Assembly (NCBI GenBank): GCA_943367755.1
Contig: CALRKB020000014.1
Location: 1-64,000 of the forward strand
Direction of reading: 5' to 3'
DNA: 64,000 nucleotides
Source: PCC-6802 sp943367755
GTDB taxonomy: Bacteria > Cyanobacteriota > Cyanobacteriia > Pseudanabaenales > Pseudanabaenaceae
The notes beneath the pieces were generated by a model. It ran no database searches and had not been told where the DNA came from. It worked only from the letters and a program-made list of their open reading frames with translations. A program made the translations under genes and the position numbers. Shown piece by piece: positions 35,938 through 44,752 of the stretch (its first letter is position 1; each line of letters starts with the position of its first letter).

Positions 35938-36130
35938 TTGAGCGATCGCACCCTTATCAACCGTCCTACATGAGCGATCTCATTCCTTTCAACGCAGTCT
36001 CTACAAAATTAGCGATCGCACTCTTGAGAACAGACATTGCACCCTTATCAACCTTCCTATGAGCGATCGCCCTGTAACCCAGTCTCTACAAAAATCGCAT
36101 TTAGACGAACGAATATCGTAAGCTCATCAA
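35938..36130. repeat. HIP1-containing intergenic repeats, further copies
   Basis: Two more units of the repeat at 35132-35230 sit head to tail: GAGCGATCGCACCCTTATCA..CAGTCTCTACAAAATTAG, then GCGATCGCACTCTTGAGAAC..CAGTCTCTACAAAA. The gap 35854-36175 holds nothing else I can identify. Confidence 0.6.
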
Positions 36131-36175
36131 TCATCATTCATGGGCGATCGCACTATAAGAACTGTAGAGTCATCC

Positions 36176-36514
36176 TTAAGAGCATAGGATACGACACAAA
36201 ATATCTGCGACTGAGGCTTGAGTCTCTGATGTGAGAGATCCTAACTCACGCCGAATCAGGGATTGACGGAGGGTTACCAGATGATCGAGACGTAAGGTTG
36301 ATGCTTGCCGAAGACCACTATTAACGAAGTCTAGATGTTCCGGTTGCAGAATAATATCTGTGTTGAGAGGTGCTTCAGGAATGCGACTGGTGATGAGTGC
36401 GAAAATGATGTGCTGATAAGTGCCGATCGCATCTGTTAAACAGTAGGCGGGACGGACTTTGCTGGAAGATAGATCGTCAAAGGGAAACTGAATCAGAACA
36501 ACCTTACCCTTCAT
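36176..36514 (-). CDS. MazF/PemK-family toxin
   Basis: A 112-aa MazF/PemK-like endoribonuclease: GKVVLIQFPFDDLSSSKVRP is the conserved beta1-beta2 entry with the RPA motif, followed by HIIFALITSR and TLRLDHLVTL. It overlaps its antitoxin gene by 11 bases and appears intact, unlike the PemK-like frame at 15320. Confidence 0.82.
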   Translation of the reverse strand: MKGKVVLIQFPFDDLSSSKVRPAYCLTDAIGTYQHIIFALITSRIPEAPLNTDIILQPEHLDFVNSGLRQASTLRLDHLVTLRQSLIRRELGSLTSETQASVADILCRILCS

Positions 36515-36746
36515 AGTTTACGGGTTGCCCATCTTCGAGAGTATAAATGTTTTCTTCTGGATCGTGCAGGAAAGCGAAACTAGGGTTGGTTGAGATCGCA
36601 CCTAACCAAGTTTGCTCGTTGAGATCGTCCTCTTCTGGTATCAACAGGATAACGCGCACACGACTGGGTTTGTCTTGGGGGAGGGGACAATCGAGCTGGA
36701 TTTGGCCTTGTGTATTTAAGATACCTGTGGTTTCGATCGCGCGCAT
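36504..36746 (-). CDS. antitoxin partner of the MazF/PemK toxin
   Basis: An 80-aa protein: MRAIETTGILNTQGQIQLDC, a beta-rich N-terminus of the kind seen in cyanobacterial antitoxins with an AbrB-like start, then an acidic tail (PEEDDLNEQTW; LHDPEENIYTLEDGQPVNY) suited to occupy the toxin. ATG 36746 is preferred over an in-frame codon 17 residues upstream. Confidence 0.72.
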   Translation of the reverse strand: MRAIETTGILNTQGQIQLDCPLPQDKPSRVRVILLIPEEDDLNEQTWLGAISTNPSFAFLHDPEENIYTLEDGQPVNYEG

Positions 36747-36881
36747 GGTTGCAGACGGAAAGAGTAGTTTAATTTCATCGTAACACCTAAGAACCAAAGA
36801 TAGTGTTGAGTTGAGGTAACGAAACCCAACCTACAAAGATCTGCGATCGCACTAATGTGGTTTAGTCAAATGCACGATCGA

Positions 36882-37238
36882 TTACTGCCGAATGAATCCT
36901 AAATAACGCCACGGGGAGTTATATGAGAGGATTAAACCTTCATCGGTTACACTGTATTCTCGCACTTGTTCTAGTGCCTGAAAATAGTTGCTCTCCTGTG
37001 TGAGTATCTCTTCACTACCCGCTATTTTTGTAAGGGTTATCTTCTCAATCTTGATTTTGCCAGAAGTTCGATCTGGTGATTCAACTGTGTAACTAGTACT
37101 GTATTGATTGATGCCTCCACTGCCACTAAGCTTGCCATCCTTAAATTCGGCGCTAATTTTGGTGTTTGGTAGAAGCGGGGGACCCACACCTGCTTTAAGT
37201 ATCCAACTTCCTTCTAGGTTTGCATTTGTAGTAGTCAT
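36882..37238 (-). CDS. META/HslJ-like domain protein
   Basis: A 118-aa protein resembling the META domain: LEGSWILKAGVGPPLLPNTK, GSGGINQYSTSYTV, KITLTKIAGSEEIL and TQESNYFQALEQV. META (HslJ) proteins are usually exported heat-shock or heavy-metal-tolerance proteins; this one has no signal peptide. AAGGAAC lies 8-14 bases before the ATG. Confidence 0.65.
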   Translation of the reverse strand: MTTTNANLEGSWILKAGVGPPLLPNTKISAEFKDGKLSGSGGINQYSTSYTVESPDRTSGKIKIEKITLTKIAGSEEILTQESNYFQALEQVREYSVTDEGLILSYNSPWRYLGFIRQ

Positions 37239-37366
37239 GAATGTGTTCCTTAGAGATTTGAGAGTGCGTTACACTTCGTTATCGGACTCTACGAAAGCGG
37301 CGATCGCACTGTATCAAGGCATAAGCCAGAGTCAGTCAAGAATTCCAGCTTTAGAACGTATCGATC

Positions 37367-38119
37367 CTACGTACTAAAGTTTTGTGTTATGTCGATTTTC
37401 TCTCCTGTAATCCCATCAAAGTAAACTGTCCATTTCCCTTTCCCAACGCCGACCATATAAGCAAGATGAAATATTAACTTGTCATCATCTAACTTCGGAT
37501 AAACAACCAAATTTCTGTCTTCAATTTCTTCAATATCTGCACGCTGTGTAACCTTATAAATCTGCTCATCACCACTAAAGTCAGAGTAGGAAAATTCACG
37601 CCCAATTAGTTGCTCAATCAAAATTTCTGGTTCAATACTCCCCTGTGCAGGTAAATCAACCAGAGGAATTAAGTTCCTTCTCATCGCCAATAATTTTCCA
37701 TCTTTGCCTAATATAAAAGACAACCTTCCATAATTATTGGAAATTGAGAAGGGATAATTGGTCTGCTTATAAAAGGCACGGTAGAAGCTCCCACAAACTC
37801 CACCATCAAAACTATCAAGTATAATGTCTTCGATATTCAGTAGGTTATCGTAAAAGTCTCCATAAAGTACAGCACGTAGATTAACAGTGAAGTTCTGCAA
37901 AATCTCTTTTGCTTTAATTCCATCTAATATGCTGCCTGTGGAGTTGAGGACAATGCGATCGGCAAGATCCTTTGGTAGCTCTCGCGGTGTATACAGAATT
38001 GGTTCAAAGTCAGGTTCGACTTCGGGCAAGTTATACTCCTTGAGAAAGAGTTGCCAAGCTTTTTCGGATGCTTGCTGGCGTATTGGGTTTGCTTCAAGAA
38101 TTGGTGGATAATTTTTCAT
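37367..38119 (-). CDS. PepSY/FTP-like accessory protein, unknown function
   Basis: A 250-aa protein without signal peptide. The C-terminal ~70 residues read NLVVYPKLDDDKLIFHLAYM..GKWTVYFDGITGEKID, the pattern of FTP/PepSY modules found in protease propeptides, where they act as inhibitors or chaperones. The N-terminal part is not recognised (it contains DSFDGGVCGSFYRAFY). It sits between a pentapeptide protein and a META protein in a run of leftward accessory genes; a link to the subtilisin further right is conceivable. Confidence 0.5.
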   Translation of the reverse strand: MKNYPPILEANPIRQQASEKAWQLFLKEYNLPEVEPDFEPILYTPRELPKDLADRIVLNSTGSILDGIKAKEILQNFTVNLRAVLYGDFYDNLLNIEDIILDSFDGGVCGSFYRAFYKQTNYPFSISNNYGRLSFILGKDGKLLAMRRNLIPLVDLPAQGSIEPEILIEQLIGREFSYSDFSGDEQIYKVTQRADIEEIEDRNLVVYPKLDDDKLIFHLAYMVGVGKGKWTVYFDGITGEKIDITQNFST

Positions 38120-38158
38120 CTTTTTCCTGTAAGGTAATAGGAGTTTAGGATTTACTGT

Positions 38159-39127
38159 TCAGGGGGAGGGACAAGGCTTAAACTTATCGTTAATTTCTCC
38201 TTTGTCGGTTGTTGGGTGGGACTCATCTTCAGCCATAGCTATCATATTGGCTTCATCTGGGTTAAAATTAGGAGGGAAATAGCGGCCACTTGTCCCCTTA
38301 ACGTAACAGGCATGTTCCAATTTTCCTTTGCTCAGTTCTTCCGCTTTACTAAGATCGGCGAAGCGTAGATCGGCGTTTCTTAGAGTAGCTTTAGATAGAT
38401 TAGCTTCGGTCAGATCGGCGTTCCTTAGAATAGCTTTAGATAGATTAGCTTCGGTGAGATCGGCATTTATTAGACGGGTTCTAGACAAATTAGCTTCGGT
38501 GAGATCGGTTTTTTTAAAGTTACCCTTGTTTATCCAAGCTCCTTCTAGGTCGATCTTATACAGCCATGCATCCTTCAGCACAACTTTAGTAAGATCGGCT
38601 CCCGACAAATCTATTATTGGCTTTAGCTTTACATCAAAAGAAGGACCACCTATTAGCTTAGCCTCAAACAAATAGCGGATGAGAAACCCCTTGAGTTCAC
38701 CCTTGTCAACCCCATCTTTATCAGGGACATTAAGTCGGCGCAAAGCTATTAGTGTTAGTCCCTGAGCTGCAATTTTTGCATCCTCTGGATTAATCTTGAC
38801 ATTTTTCACATCTTGGGGATCGGTAATGACTTGTCCCCTTAAATTGTGGTCCGTCACAAGTAACGAAATGCTTTTGGCATAATCTGTTAGAACTGTCTCT
38901 TTGGTTTCAGTTGCTTTGTCTGCACTGTCAGAATCCTGTCGCTTGTTCGTGATAACAAACTGAGACCAAGTAAAAAGCAGTCCAAATAAAGTAAGAATAA
39001 GAGGAAGCAAAATTGCTTCTGTCAAATCAAACCAGGTTTTTCTGCTAGGTTCATCGGACCTACCTAGCGTAGAGCTAGCTGCTGTTCCATTTTGGATCGA
39101 TTTTACGTTTTGTGAGATGGTTGACAT
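38159..39127 (-). CDS. membrane-anchored pentapeptide-repeat protein
   Basis: A 322-aa protein. One membrane helix lies near residues 35-58 (AILLPLILTLFGLLFTWSQF). A helical middle is followed by ~90 residues of pentapeptide repeats (A(D/N)L(S/T)X, e.g. LINADLTEANLSKAILRNAD) forming a right-handed beta helix, with a polar tail. At DNA level 38380-38520 consists of imperfect ~60-base tandem copies. AAGGAGG precedes the ATG. Function unknown. Confidence 0.75.
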   Translation of the reverse strand: MSTISQNVKSIQNGTAASSTLGRSDEPSRKTWFDLTEAILLPLILTLFGLLFTWSQFVITNKRQDSDSADKATETKETVLTDYAKSISLLVTDHNLRGQVITDPQDVKNVKINPEDAKIAAQGLTLIALRRLNVPDKDGVDKGELKGFLIRYLFEAKLIGGPSFDVKLKPIIDLSGADLTKVVLKDAWLYKIDLEGAWINKGNFKKTDLTEANLSRTRLINADLTEANLSKAILRNADLTEANLSKATLRNADLRFADLSKAEELSKGKLEHACYVKGTSGRYFPPNFNPDEANMIAMAEDESHPTTDKGEINDKFKPCPSP

Positions 39128-39248
39128 TTCTTTTTCCTCCTTGAGGTTTTATTTAAAAGTGAAACTCAGTATTGTTGTGAGTAATGTCTGCTTCATGTGT
39201 AGAGACTTTGCATAGAAAATCATCGCCTGAACTTGATGGGGAGGCTTG

Positions 39249-39494
39249 CTAAACCACTTTGTTTTGGATTCCAGGTTTTGGATTTTGCTCCGAAACAGTC
39301 GATTCATTTTTGCCAGATTGTGCCAATCCAGCAGCTCCAGCGATCGCTGTCCCAGCTAACCCTATTCCAGCCGACCATTTTCCTGGATCGTTGGCAGAAG
39401 GCGTGACTAAGACTGCTACACCAATAATTCCGCCAATTGTTGCAATAAAGATAGGGGTTAAGGAGCTTATGAGTTCAGGAGTGATAGATTTCAT
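39249..39494 (-). CDS. small membrane protein, MKSITP family (copy 2)
   Basis: An 81-aa paralogue of the 77-aa protein at 34666-34899: same MKSITPxLIxSLxPIFIATI start, two glycine-rich hydrophobic segments and polar tail. It has an AAGGA ribosome site 8-12 bases upstream. The paralogues lie 4.5 kb apart, evidence of local duplication within the accessory segment. Confidence 0.6.
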   Translation of the reverse strand: MKSITPELISSLTPIFIATIGGIIGVAVLVTPSANDPGKWSAGIGLAGTAIAGAAGLAQSGKNESTVSEQNPKPGIQNKVV

Positions 39495-39638
39495 ATTTGG
39501 TAATCCTTTATGTAAGGTTTGCGAGATGTTTCAGAACTCGATCTTAGAATTTAAGAAGGAACCGTATACTAGTTTTTTTATCAGTTTTCTTGGATAATAT
39601 CTTGTGATTTCATGATTCTTGCTACTCCGTAGATGAAA

Positions 39639-39797
39639 TTAAGAGGGAATCTCTCTGAAGCTAAGTACGATAACATCCTGGTTAAAGACAAACTCGCTGT
39701 AATTGACAATGTCATCGATTCCTAGCCAGTTGAAGCAAATCTCAGTTGCTAACCAAAAGGTGGCGGTCAGTAGTAATTTCTTCCATCGCACTTTCAT
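39639..39797 (-). CDS. small protein with N-terminal membrane helix
   Basis: A 52-aa product, MKVRWKKLLLTATFWLATEI then CFNWLGIDDIVNYSEFVFNQ. GGAGG lies about 9 bases upstream, supporting this start over in-frame codons extending back to 39905. The basic start and hydrophobic segment could be a signal peptide or anchor. It lies 208 bases downstream of promoter module B. No family recognised. Confidence 0.5.
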   Translation of the reverse strand: MKVRWKKLLLTATFWLATEICFNWLGIDDIVNYSEFVFNQDVIVLSFREIPS

Positions 39798-40005
39798 TTT
39801 TTTAACCTCCAGGGATGAGAAATTAGTCCTAATTAAAGAGAGGCAGACTCCCTTGAATTGGAGACATTTACAATTTCGGATGCGAGGGCTACTAATACCT
39901 CCCACTCTTTGTATCGAGTCAAGAGTTGGTCACCGAACTTTGAAAGCCACCGACTCCTAGCCGAGAAATTGAGTTTTGTTGAACATTAGATTTAACTTGC
40001 TCGAA

Positions 40006-40084
40006 CTTCATATATTCATCAAACTCCACTACTAACTGAGTTCAAACCTGAGATTTACTGACTTCTTTCTGACTTGCAACTACT
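40006..40084 (-). promoter_or_regulatory. promoter module B (11-bp direct-repeat operator)
   Basis: The same six-unit array as module A, ending TGAATATATGAAG, inside a longer block (39991-40180) closely similar to 34904-35090. Its right flank again holds what looks like the opening of the HTH-AAA gene (ATGAGAGG; ATGCCTATGTCTCTCAT) before an early stop, so a divergent regulator copy seems to have decayed here too. Confidence 0.65.
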
Positions 40085-40259
40085 TTTGTTTTGACTTTTA
40101 CCGTGTAAGATTAGGACATTGGTTATGAGAGGCTCATGCCTATGTCTCTCATCTCTGCACAAGAATTTTGAGAAGGCGATGGAAAATTAGATGGTGCGTT
40201 ACTTATGCTGAATGAGCTGCAGCGATCGTACTAATGTGTCTTCACGACAAATAAAAAGT

Positions 40260-40480
40260 CACTGTACAGCTTCTTTGCCGAGGTGGCAGCCGAGCCGACG
40301 TTACTGAATGAGCAGGTCAAGGCGATCATGAACCCGCGCCCGAGCGAACCGGCCGCCCGGCCGGTTCGCGGAGTGGAAATGTCAACAGCCCCTAGAGCCG
40401 TTGGATTTCCTATCCGTTTACGCACTCACAGCTCTGGAAGCCGGTGTCAACACAGTGCCTACCTGACCCACAGTTGACCA
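40260..40480. other. GC-rich island with long inverted repeat
   Basis: The composition is visibly richer in G and C than the flanks (AACCCGCGCCCGAGCGAACC, CGGCCGCCCGGCCGGTTCGC). A perfect 12-bp inverted repeat with a two-base loop occupies 40344-40369. Both strands have short open frames but no recognisable protein. It may be imported sequence. The rest of 39798-40409 is module B and flank. Confidence 0.45.
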
Positions 40481-40595
40481 CGTTAGCCCCAAACGGACAG
40501 TAGAATAGAGGCTTCACGCCGTTAGACCCGTCCAGCGAATTGTAAATGGAACTCACTTTTCTGTTAATCGGTTGAGCTTGGATTGGAAGTTTCAT
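40410..40595 (-). CDS. 61-aa Cys-rich peptide, candidate RiPP precursor
   Basis: MKLPIQAQPINRKVSSIYNS is a polar leader-like N-terminus without signal peptide. The C-terminal ~30 residues hold five Cys (FYCPFGANVVNCGSGRHCVD, then SCECVNG). CGGAGA lies 6-11 bases before the ATG. It follows the PatA/PatG-type protease gene on the same strand. Small size, leader/core layout and that neighbour suggest a processed peptide. It lacks the classic PatE recognition sequences, so it would be a divergent substrate; a Cys-rich metal-binding protein is the alternative. Confidence 0.55.
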   Translation of the reverse strand: MKLPIQAQPINRKVSSIYNSLDGSNGVKPLFYCPFGANVVNCGSGRHCVDTGFQSCECVNG

Positions 40596-40730
40596 GATTG
40601 TTTCTCCGTGTTTTAGTATTGAGTGTTCGTTCTGCGAGGTACAATCGGGGAAAGCCCTCCCTCACAGGTCAAGTCGTGTCCTATAACGGGCAGACACAGC
40701 CGGGAAGAAATTAGCTGAAGCAGAATACTG

Positions 40731-42647
40731 TTAGGCTTCAGACCAAGAGCGCATTTGACCGATCGTAACTGGCATCACATCGCTAACATCGATCGTGAAT
40801 CGCTTGACCGTTTTTGAACGCTGAAGATTATCTGGGTCAACGAACCGCAACTTCACGTCATAGCAATCGGAATCAGGGCGACCAATGGGACTTTTGACCA
40901 CCTCGATCGTCTCCATGACTCGATCGTTCAAGGTTGCTTGAGAAATTGCGACAGAGAGTTGGAAAGCATTGGTTGCTGCATAGTTGAGTGCGCGCTCCTG
41001 TGGCGTTACGCCTAGGTTGCGATAGTCATAATAAATCCGATCTAGCACTTCTCTAATCCGAGACCTTAAACCTTCCTGGTGTGCTTCCGGTGTACCTGGC
41101 TCTACCACAGCGTTCAATAAAGCATCGACAGACCAACTACACATCCCGCGCACTTCCGGTACGATAACTGGGACAACTTCACCTGAAATCAATCTGACGC
41201 TACCGCTGACATAACCTGGAATTGAAACCCGCTCGATATTTTCGTCGCGAAGGAAGGAGCGCAGTCGCTCGAAAGTGACACTGGCATAGGGACCAGAAGG
41301 AGCGATCGCGTAGATTGGCGTGGCATCAAGATTCAGCGTCCAAATCAGCGATTGTGCCTCAAAAGGGTTTTGCTCTAGATAGTCCAGCAAATTCATACCC
41401 GCAGGCATGGCTTGGGTAAATGAATCTCGACGAGCCTGAGTCCCAAAATCGTAGCCCAAATCACCCAAAGCATAAGCTATCTGCGCTTTTCCACCGCCAC
41501 TGCAAGACGCACATTCAGAAGGAGCGACAGCAGCGCTCATTTGGTTGCTAGGAATCGTCATCATCGAATTTTCCTCCATTGGCATAGCAGTTGGTATAAA
41601 TGTCGATGTATTGGCCTCCGCAGCCTGTACACCAATCGCTGAAGACTGAGCAACAGGTTGTTTTAAACTGAATTCAATCACCTCATTTGGTTGGAGTTGT
41701 TCAATTGTTTTGTCAGCTTCACTGGGTTGCATCGCGATTTCCTCTAGGTTGTGGTCTGTCATTTGTTTAATTCCTTTTTTTGTAATTAGGGCGTATGCCC
41801 CAGAAATATTAAGCGTCCCAACTAGACAGCGACGGCTATCTAAACCCTTTGCTTGATTGCAAGACAAGGCACTTTGGAGAAGGGCATCGCGGATGGCATG
41901 GGGATCGGGCTTTTCCCCTCGTTGCATTTGAATACTGAGCAACAGAGCAACAAGACCCGACACGATGGGAGTCGCAAAGCTGGTTCCGCTCTTGAGAGCA
42001 GTTCCACCACCAGGAATAGCACCCAAGATGTTTTCACCCAGAGAAAGAATGCCTTGATTTTGGTAAGCTTCACCCCAATTACTAAACCCAATCGGACTTC
42101 CTCGGACATCCATTGCCCCTACTGCCAGTACCGACTCAAGCGCCGCCGGAACATGGAGACAATCGCAGCCATCGTTACCCGCCGCAGCTACAATCAGAAC
42201 GTTGTTCTCTTTGCACAAACGGACGGCATTAGCTAGTAATTGGTCAGACTCTGCCGATGCAGCCAACTGACCGCCACTAATGTTGATGACATTAGCTCCC
42301 TGCTCAACTGCTTGCGTTATTGCTCTTGCGAGGTCAATCTGGGAACAAGGAGCAAGCCCATCTCTCCCATCAGCAAATACAGGTACAATTAAGCCTCTAC
42401 AATGGGGTGCAATACCTTGAACAGCACTGTTGTGCTGACCAAAGATGACGCTGGCAACATGAGTTCCATGTTGGGATGCGGAACCTCGATCTGCAACACC
42501 AGAAACCAAGGTTGGAAGCGGAGTTAAATTAGCTCCGTCAAAGCAGAGATGAGACTGGTCAACGGGGCCATCAAGGACTGCAACGCATACGCTAGGAGTG
42601 CCAAGAGATTCATTCCAAAGTGACTTTAGCTGGAGCAGTGTTGCCAT
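40731..42647 (-). CDS. PatA/PatG-type cyanobactin maturation protease (subtilisin family)
   Basis: A 638-aa protein. The S8 domain (~1-275) has catalytic Asp in VAVLDGPVDQSH, His in QHGTHVASVIFG, and Ser in LKSGTSFATPIVSGL. A linker follows, then a C-terminal PatA/PatG-associated region with CASCSGGGKAQIAYALGDLG and YDFGTQARRDSFTQAMPAGM. Such proteases cut leader and follower peptides from cyanobactin precursors, and PatG also macrocyclises. No signal peptide, as expected for a cytosolic maturase. ATG 42647 is supported by GAGG upstream. Promoter module C precedes it and the Cys-rich peptide gene follows. Confidence 0.8.
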   Translation of the reverse strand: MATLLQLKSLWNESLGTPSVCVAVLDGPVDQSHLCFDGANLTPLPTLVSGVADRGSASQHGTHVASVIFGQHNSAVQGIAPHCRGLIVPVFADGRDGLAPCSQIDLARAITQAVEQGANVINISGGQLAASAESDQLLANAVRLCKENNVLIVAAAGNDGCDCLHVPAALESVLAVGAMDVRGSPIGFSNWGEAYQNQGILSLGENILGAIPGGGTALKSGTSFATPIVSGLVALLLSIQMQRGEKPDPHAIRDALLQSALSCNQAKGLDSRRCLVGTLNISGAYALITKKGIKQMTDHNLEEIAMQPSEADKTIEQLQPNEVIEFSLKQPVAQSSAIGVQAAEANTSTFIPTAMPMEENSMMTIPSNQMSAAVAPSECASCSGGGKAQIAYALGDLGYDFGTQARRDSFTQAMPAGMNLLDYLEQNPFEAQSLIWTLNLDATPIYAIAPSGPYASVTFERLRSFLRDENIERVSIPGYVSGSVRLISGEVVPVIVPEVRGMCSWSVDALLNAVVEPGTPEAHQEGLRSRIREVLDRIYYDYRNLGVTPQERALNYAATNAFQLSVAISQATLNDRVMETIEVVKSPIGRPDSDCYDVKLRFVDPDNLQRSKTVKRFTIDVSDVMPVTIGQMRSWSEA

Positions 42648-42811
42648 TATCTTTTCCTCATACTCTTTCAAAAGATAGCGTCATACTATCGATAATTAGA
42701 ATCTGTTTGTTTTTCATACATTACTCCTGAAATTTAGATAACGGTATGGTTGCATTGGTAAGCTCATATAGTAGAAATTACAGAGTGGAAAACCATCTGA
42801 AAACGTCTTAA

Positions 42812-42890
42812 CCTCATATATTTATCAAACTCCACTGCTAACTGAGTTCGAACCTGAGAATGACTAACTTGTGACTGATTTATGACTGAC
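42812..42890 (-). promoter_or_regulatory. promoter module C (11-bp direct-repeat operator)
   Basis: This is the cleanest array: GTCAGTCATAA, ATCAGTCACAA and GTTAGTCATTC at the distal end, three related 11-mers, then TAAATATATGAGG. It lies 164 bases upstream of the protease gene. Confidence 0.7.
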
Positions 42891-42899
42891 CTTGTTAAG

Positions 42900-43318
42900 A
42901 CTTTTATCGTGTAGAATTTGGACTGTAGTCATCAGGGTAAGCGCAAGAAAAATGCTGCAACCCAGTGGAGCTGGTTTTCAATACAGTTCTAATTAGTATG
43001 CATCGATCGCGCCTTTGAAGTTTGTGTTGGAGTTTGAAGATTGCCTCTTTAGAACGAACTATTTCGCGAGGTGATCGCGCAATTCTCATAAGGTGGATTA
43101 TTGCTTGTACCAATCTTCAGCAACTCATCCAAGAGTTGTGATGGATTGCCTGAATACTCATCAGTCAGAGGCGTTAATGCGGTTAGTTGCTCGCCTGGAA
43201 CCCCAGGATTGGATTTAGGCATCAAAGGTAAATCGGGTATTTTACAATCGATGCCCAACCCCTCAAATTGACAACCATTCGCGGCTTAAGATATTAGGCT
43301 TACTTAACCCACTGACTG
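42900..43318. other. gene-free stretch with decayed frames and a dispersed repeat
   Basis: A minus-strand frame (43049-43258, PDLPLMPKSNPGVPGEQLTA..) has no credible start and may be a worn gene fragment. The block 43030-43069 matches 44696-44735 at 32 of 40 bases. I see no intact gene. Confidence 0.4.
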
Positions 43319-43714
43319 CTAGCGAGATGTGCCAAATATCTGAGTCCAATAATAGTTAGCTTTGACAGCACCCTGATCGTTTTCTAGAAAGTAATAGCCA
43401 ACCCCAATATCAGTATATCCAGGATTCAGGATATTGTTTCGATGCCCAGGACTATCCATCCATCCCTTCATAGCCGCTTCTGGTGAAGATGGGCCTGCGA
43501 AAATGTTTTCTGCCATCGGTCCAGCATAACCTTCGGCTTTAACGCGCTCCCCTAAATCTCGGTGATCGTAAAAGTCCTTATTTGCCATGTTTGCGCTGTG
43601 CTTCATTGCAGCCCAACCAAGTTTCCAATTATAAACGAGGTCTGGTAAATTATTACGGCGACGCTCATTGTTAGTGAGATCCCAGATCGCTTTGAGAAAA
43701 TCAGTATCAGCCAT
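43319..43714 (-). CDS. CAP/SCP-domain protein
   Basis: A 131-aa CAP (SCP/PR-1) domain: AIWDLTNNERRRNNLPDLVY, HSANMANKDFYDHRD, AENIFAGPSSPEAAMKGWMD and SPGHRNNILNPGYTDIGVGY. The two His of the CAP cleft (HSANMA and GHRNN) are present. Most bacterial CAP proteins are exported, but this one has no signal peptide. ATG 43714 is set by AGGAGG. Promoter module D precedes it. Confidence 0.82.
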   Translation of the reverse strand: MADTDFLKAIWDLTNNERRRNNLPDLVYNWKLGWAAMKHSANMANKDFYDHRDLGERVKAEGYAGPMAENIFAGPSSPEAAMKGWMDSPGHRNNILNPGYTDIGVGYYFLENDQGAVKANYYWTQIFGTSR

Positions 43715-43781
43715 AGTTAAGTTCCTCCTTATGTTTTTGAGAAATTGAGTTTTGTTGAACATCGGGTTCGGCTTGCTTGAA

Positions 43782-43860
43782 CCTGATATATTCATCTAAC
43801 TCCATTGCTAACTGAGTTTAGAACTGAGAATTACTGACTTGTTACTGACTTGTGATATCA
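43782..43860 (-). promoter_or_regulatory. promoter module D (11-bp direct-repeat operator)
   Basis: Five clear 11-mers (GTCAGTAACAA, GTCAGTAATTC, TCAGTTCTAAA, CTCAGTTAGCA, ATGGAGTTAGA) and a weaker distal one, then TGAATATATCAGG. It is 67 bases from the CAP gene. A 5' leader with GAGAAATTGAGTTTTGTTG follows (43739-43763), also found before the LysM gene and beside module B. Confidence 0.65.
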
Positions 43861-44005
43861 AATTCGGTTAATTGCTTGATATAAAACCAGGTTGCATAGA
43901 CCCCAGAAACTCTGCCCAATGGAACTTCTGCAACCCAGGGAAAAGAAAAATCTACCCAAAGCTGAGTAGATTTATATAGATATATATAGAAATTTACTAA
44001 TCTTC

Positions 44006-44398
44006 TTAAATTCCTTGCGTGGGATATGGCACGTATATGACCATACCTACTGGCAGATTAGCGGGGTCAAAATCTTCATCGGGGCCACCATTAATGCGCG
44101 ATTTTATTTTAGTGGCTTCATATATATCTTTCCAGCGAGATTTATCTCCGTAATATTTGACAGCAATTGAATATAGCGTTTCCCCTGGTTTTGCGACATG
44201 ATCAACACCGTAACTTAGTATTTCTGCTAGCATTACTTCCTTTTTATCTTTATTAGGTTGTTGAACTTCGGAAGTAGGTTGTTGATTTAATATAGTTTGT
44301 TGACTTTGTGTGTTTGCTCCAATGGCTAATACAGGTAAAGCAGCAACAGTAGCAGCAAACATTGTACCAGTGAAAATTTTAGTGAGTTTGCCTTTCAT
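44006..44398 (-). CDS. secreted LysM-domain protein
   Basis: A 130-aa protein. A signal peptide (MKGKLTKIFTGTMFAATVAA, ending near ALPVLAIGA) and a polar linker are followed by one LysM domain (HVAKPGETLYSIAVKYYGDK to PVGMVIYVP), which binds peptidoglycan or chitin-like glycans. AGGAGGAAATC precedes the ATG. It shares the GAGAAATTGAGTTTTGTTG leader with the CAP gene. Confidence 0.85.
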   Translation of the reverse strand: MKGKLTKIFTGTMFAATVAALPVLAIGANTQSQQTILNQQPTSEVQQPNKDKKEVMLAEILSYGVDHVAKPGETLYSIAVKYYGDKSRWKDIYEATKIKSRINGGPDEDFDPANLPVGMVIYVPYPTQGI

Positions 44399-44434
44399 GA
44401 TTTCCTCCTTTGAGAAATTGAGTTTTGTTGGACA

Positions 44435-44620
44435 TCAAGCTCTATTTGCTTTACCATGGAGTGCGTCTCCACCTTCATGATGTTTCAGCCAAGAGACGAG
44501 CTTTGCCATTGCTTCCATAGAGCATATTGCAACCTCATATCTCTCATTAGCGCAGATGATGTCATTATCGTCTTTTCTATATAGATCTTCACAGTTAGCT
44601 GTGCCAAAGAAAATAGCCAT
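44435..44620 (-). CDS. small Cys-containing protein, unknown function
   Basis: A 61-aa product, MAIFFGTANCEDLYRKDDND then IICANERYEVAICSMEAMAK, with three Cys and a helical C-terminal half. TGGAGA lies ~8-13 bases before the ATG, so translation is likely. No signal peptide. It sits between LysM and 104-aa genes on the same strand. It could be a further small peptide of the same regulon. Confidence 0.5.
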   Translation of the reverse strand: MAIFFGTANCEDLYRKDDNDIICANERYEVAICSMEAMAKLVSWLKHHEGGDALHGKANRA

Positions 44621-44752
44621 GTAATTTCTCCATGTGAGTTTTGATGATTATTTGCTCCTGTAGAATGCACGATCGCACATCCAAACTTCTTGCTTGAGTT
44701 TGATGATCGCCCCTTCGGAACAAATCATTTCGCGAATGGAGCATATAGTTCG

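Noticed and set aside
35938..36130. possible CRISPR or origin repeats
   Set aside because: Units are long, imperfect and HIP1-based, with no spacers and no DnaA-box cluster; treated as intergenic repeats.
40231..40425. 64-codon minus frame in the GC-rich patch
   Set aside because: Openness is explained by high GC; it overlaps the Cys-rich peptide gene and has no ribosome site.
43049..43258. minus-strand frame with plausible protein-like sequence
   Set aside because: The only start is a TTG without ribosome site, and in-frame sequence extends upstream to a stop without an ATG; described as a possible fragment only.
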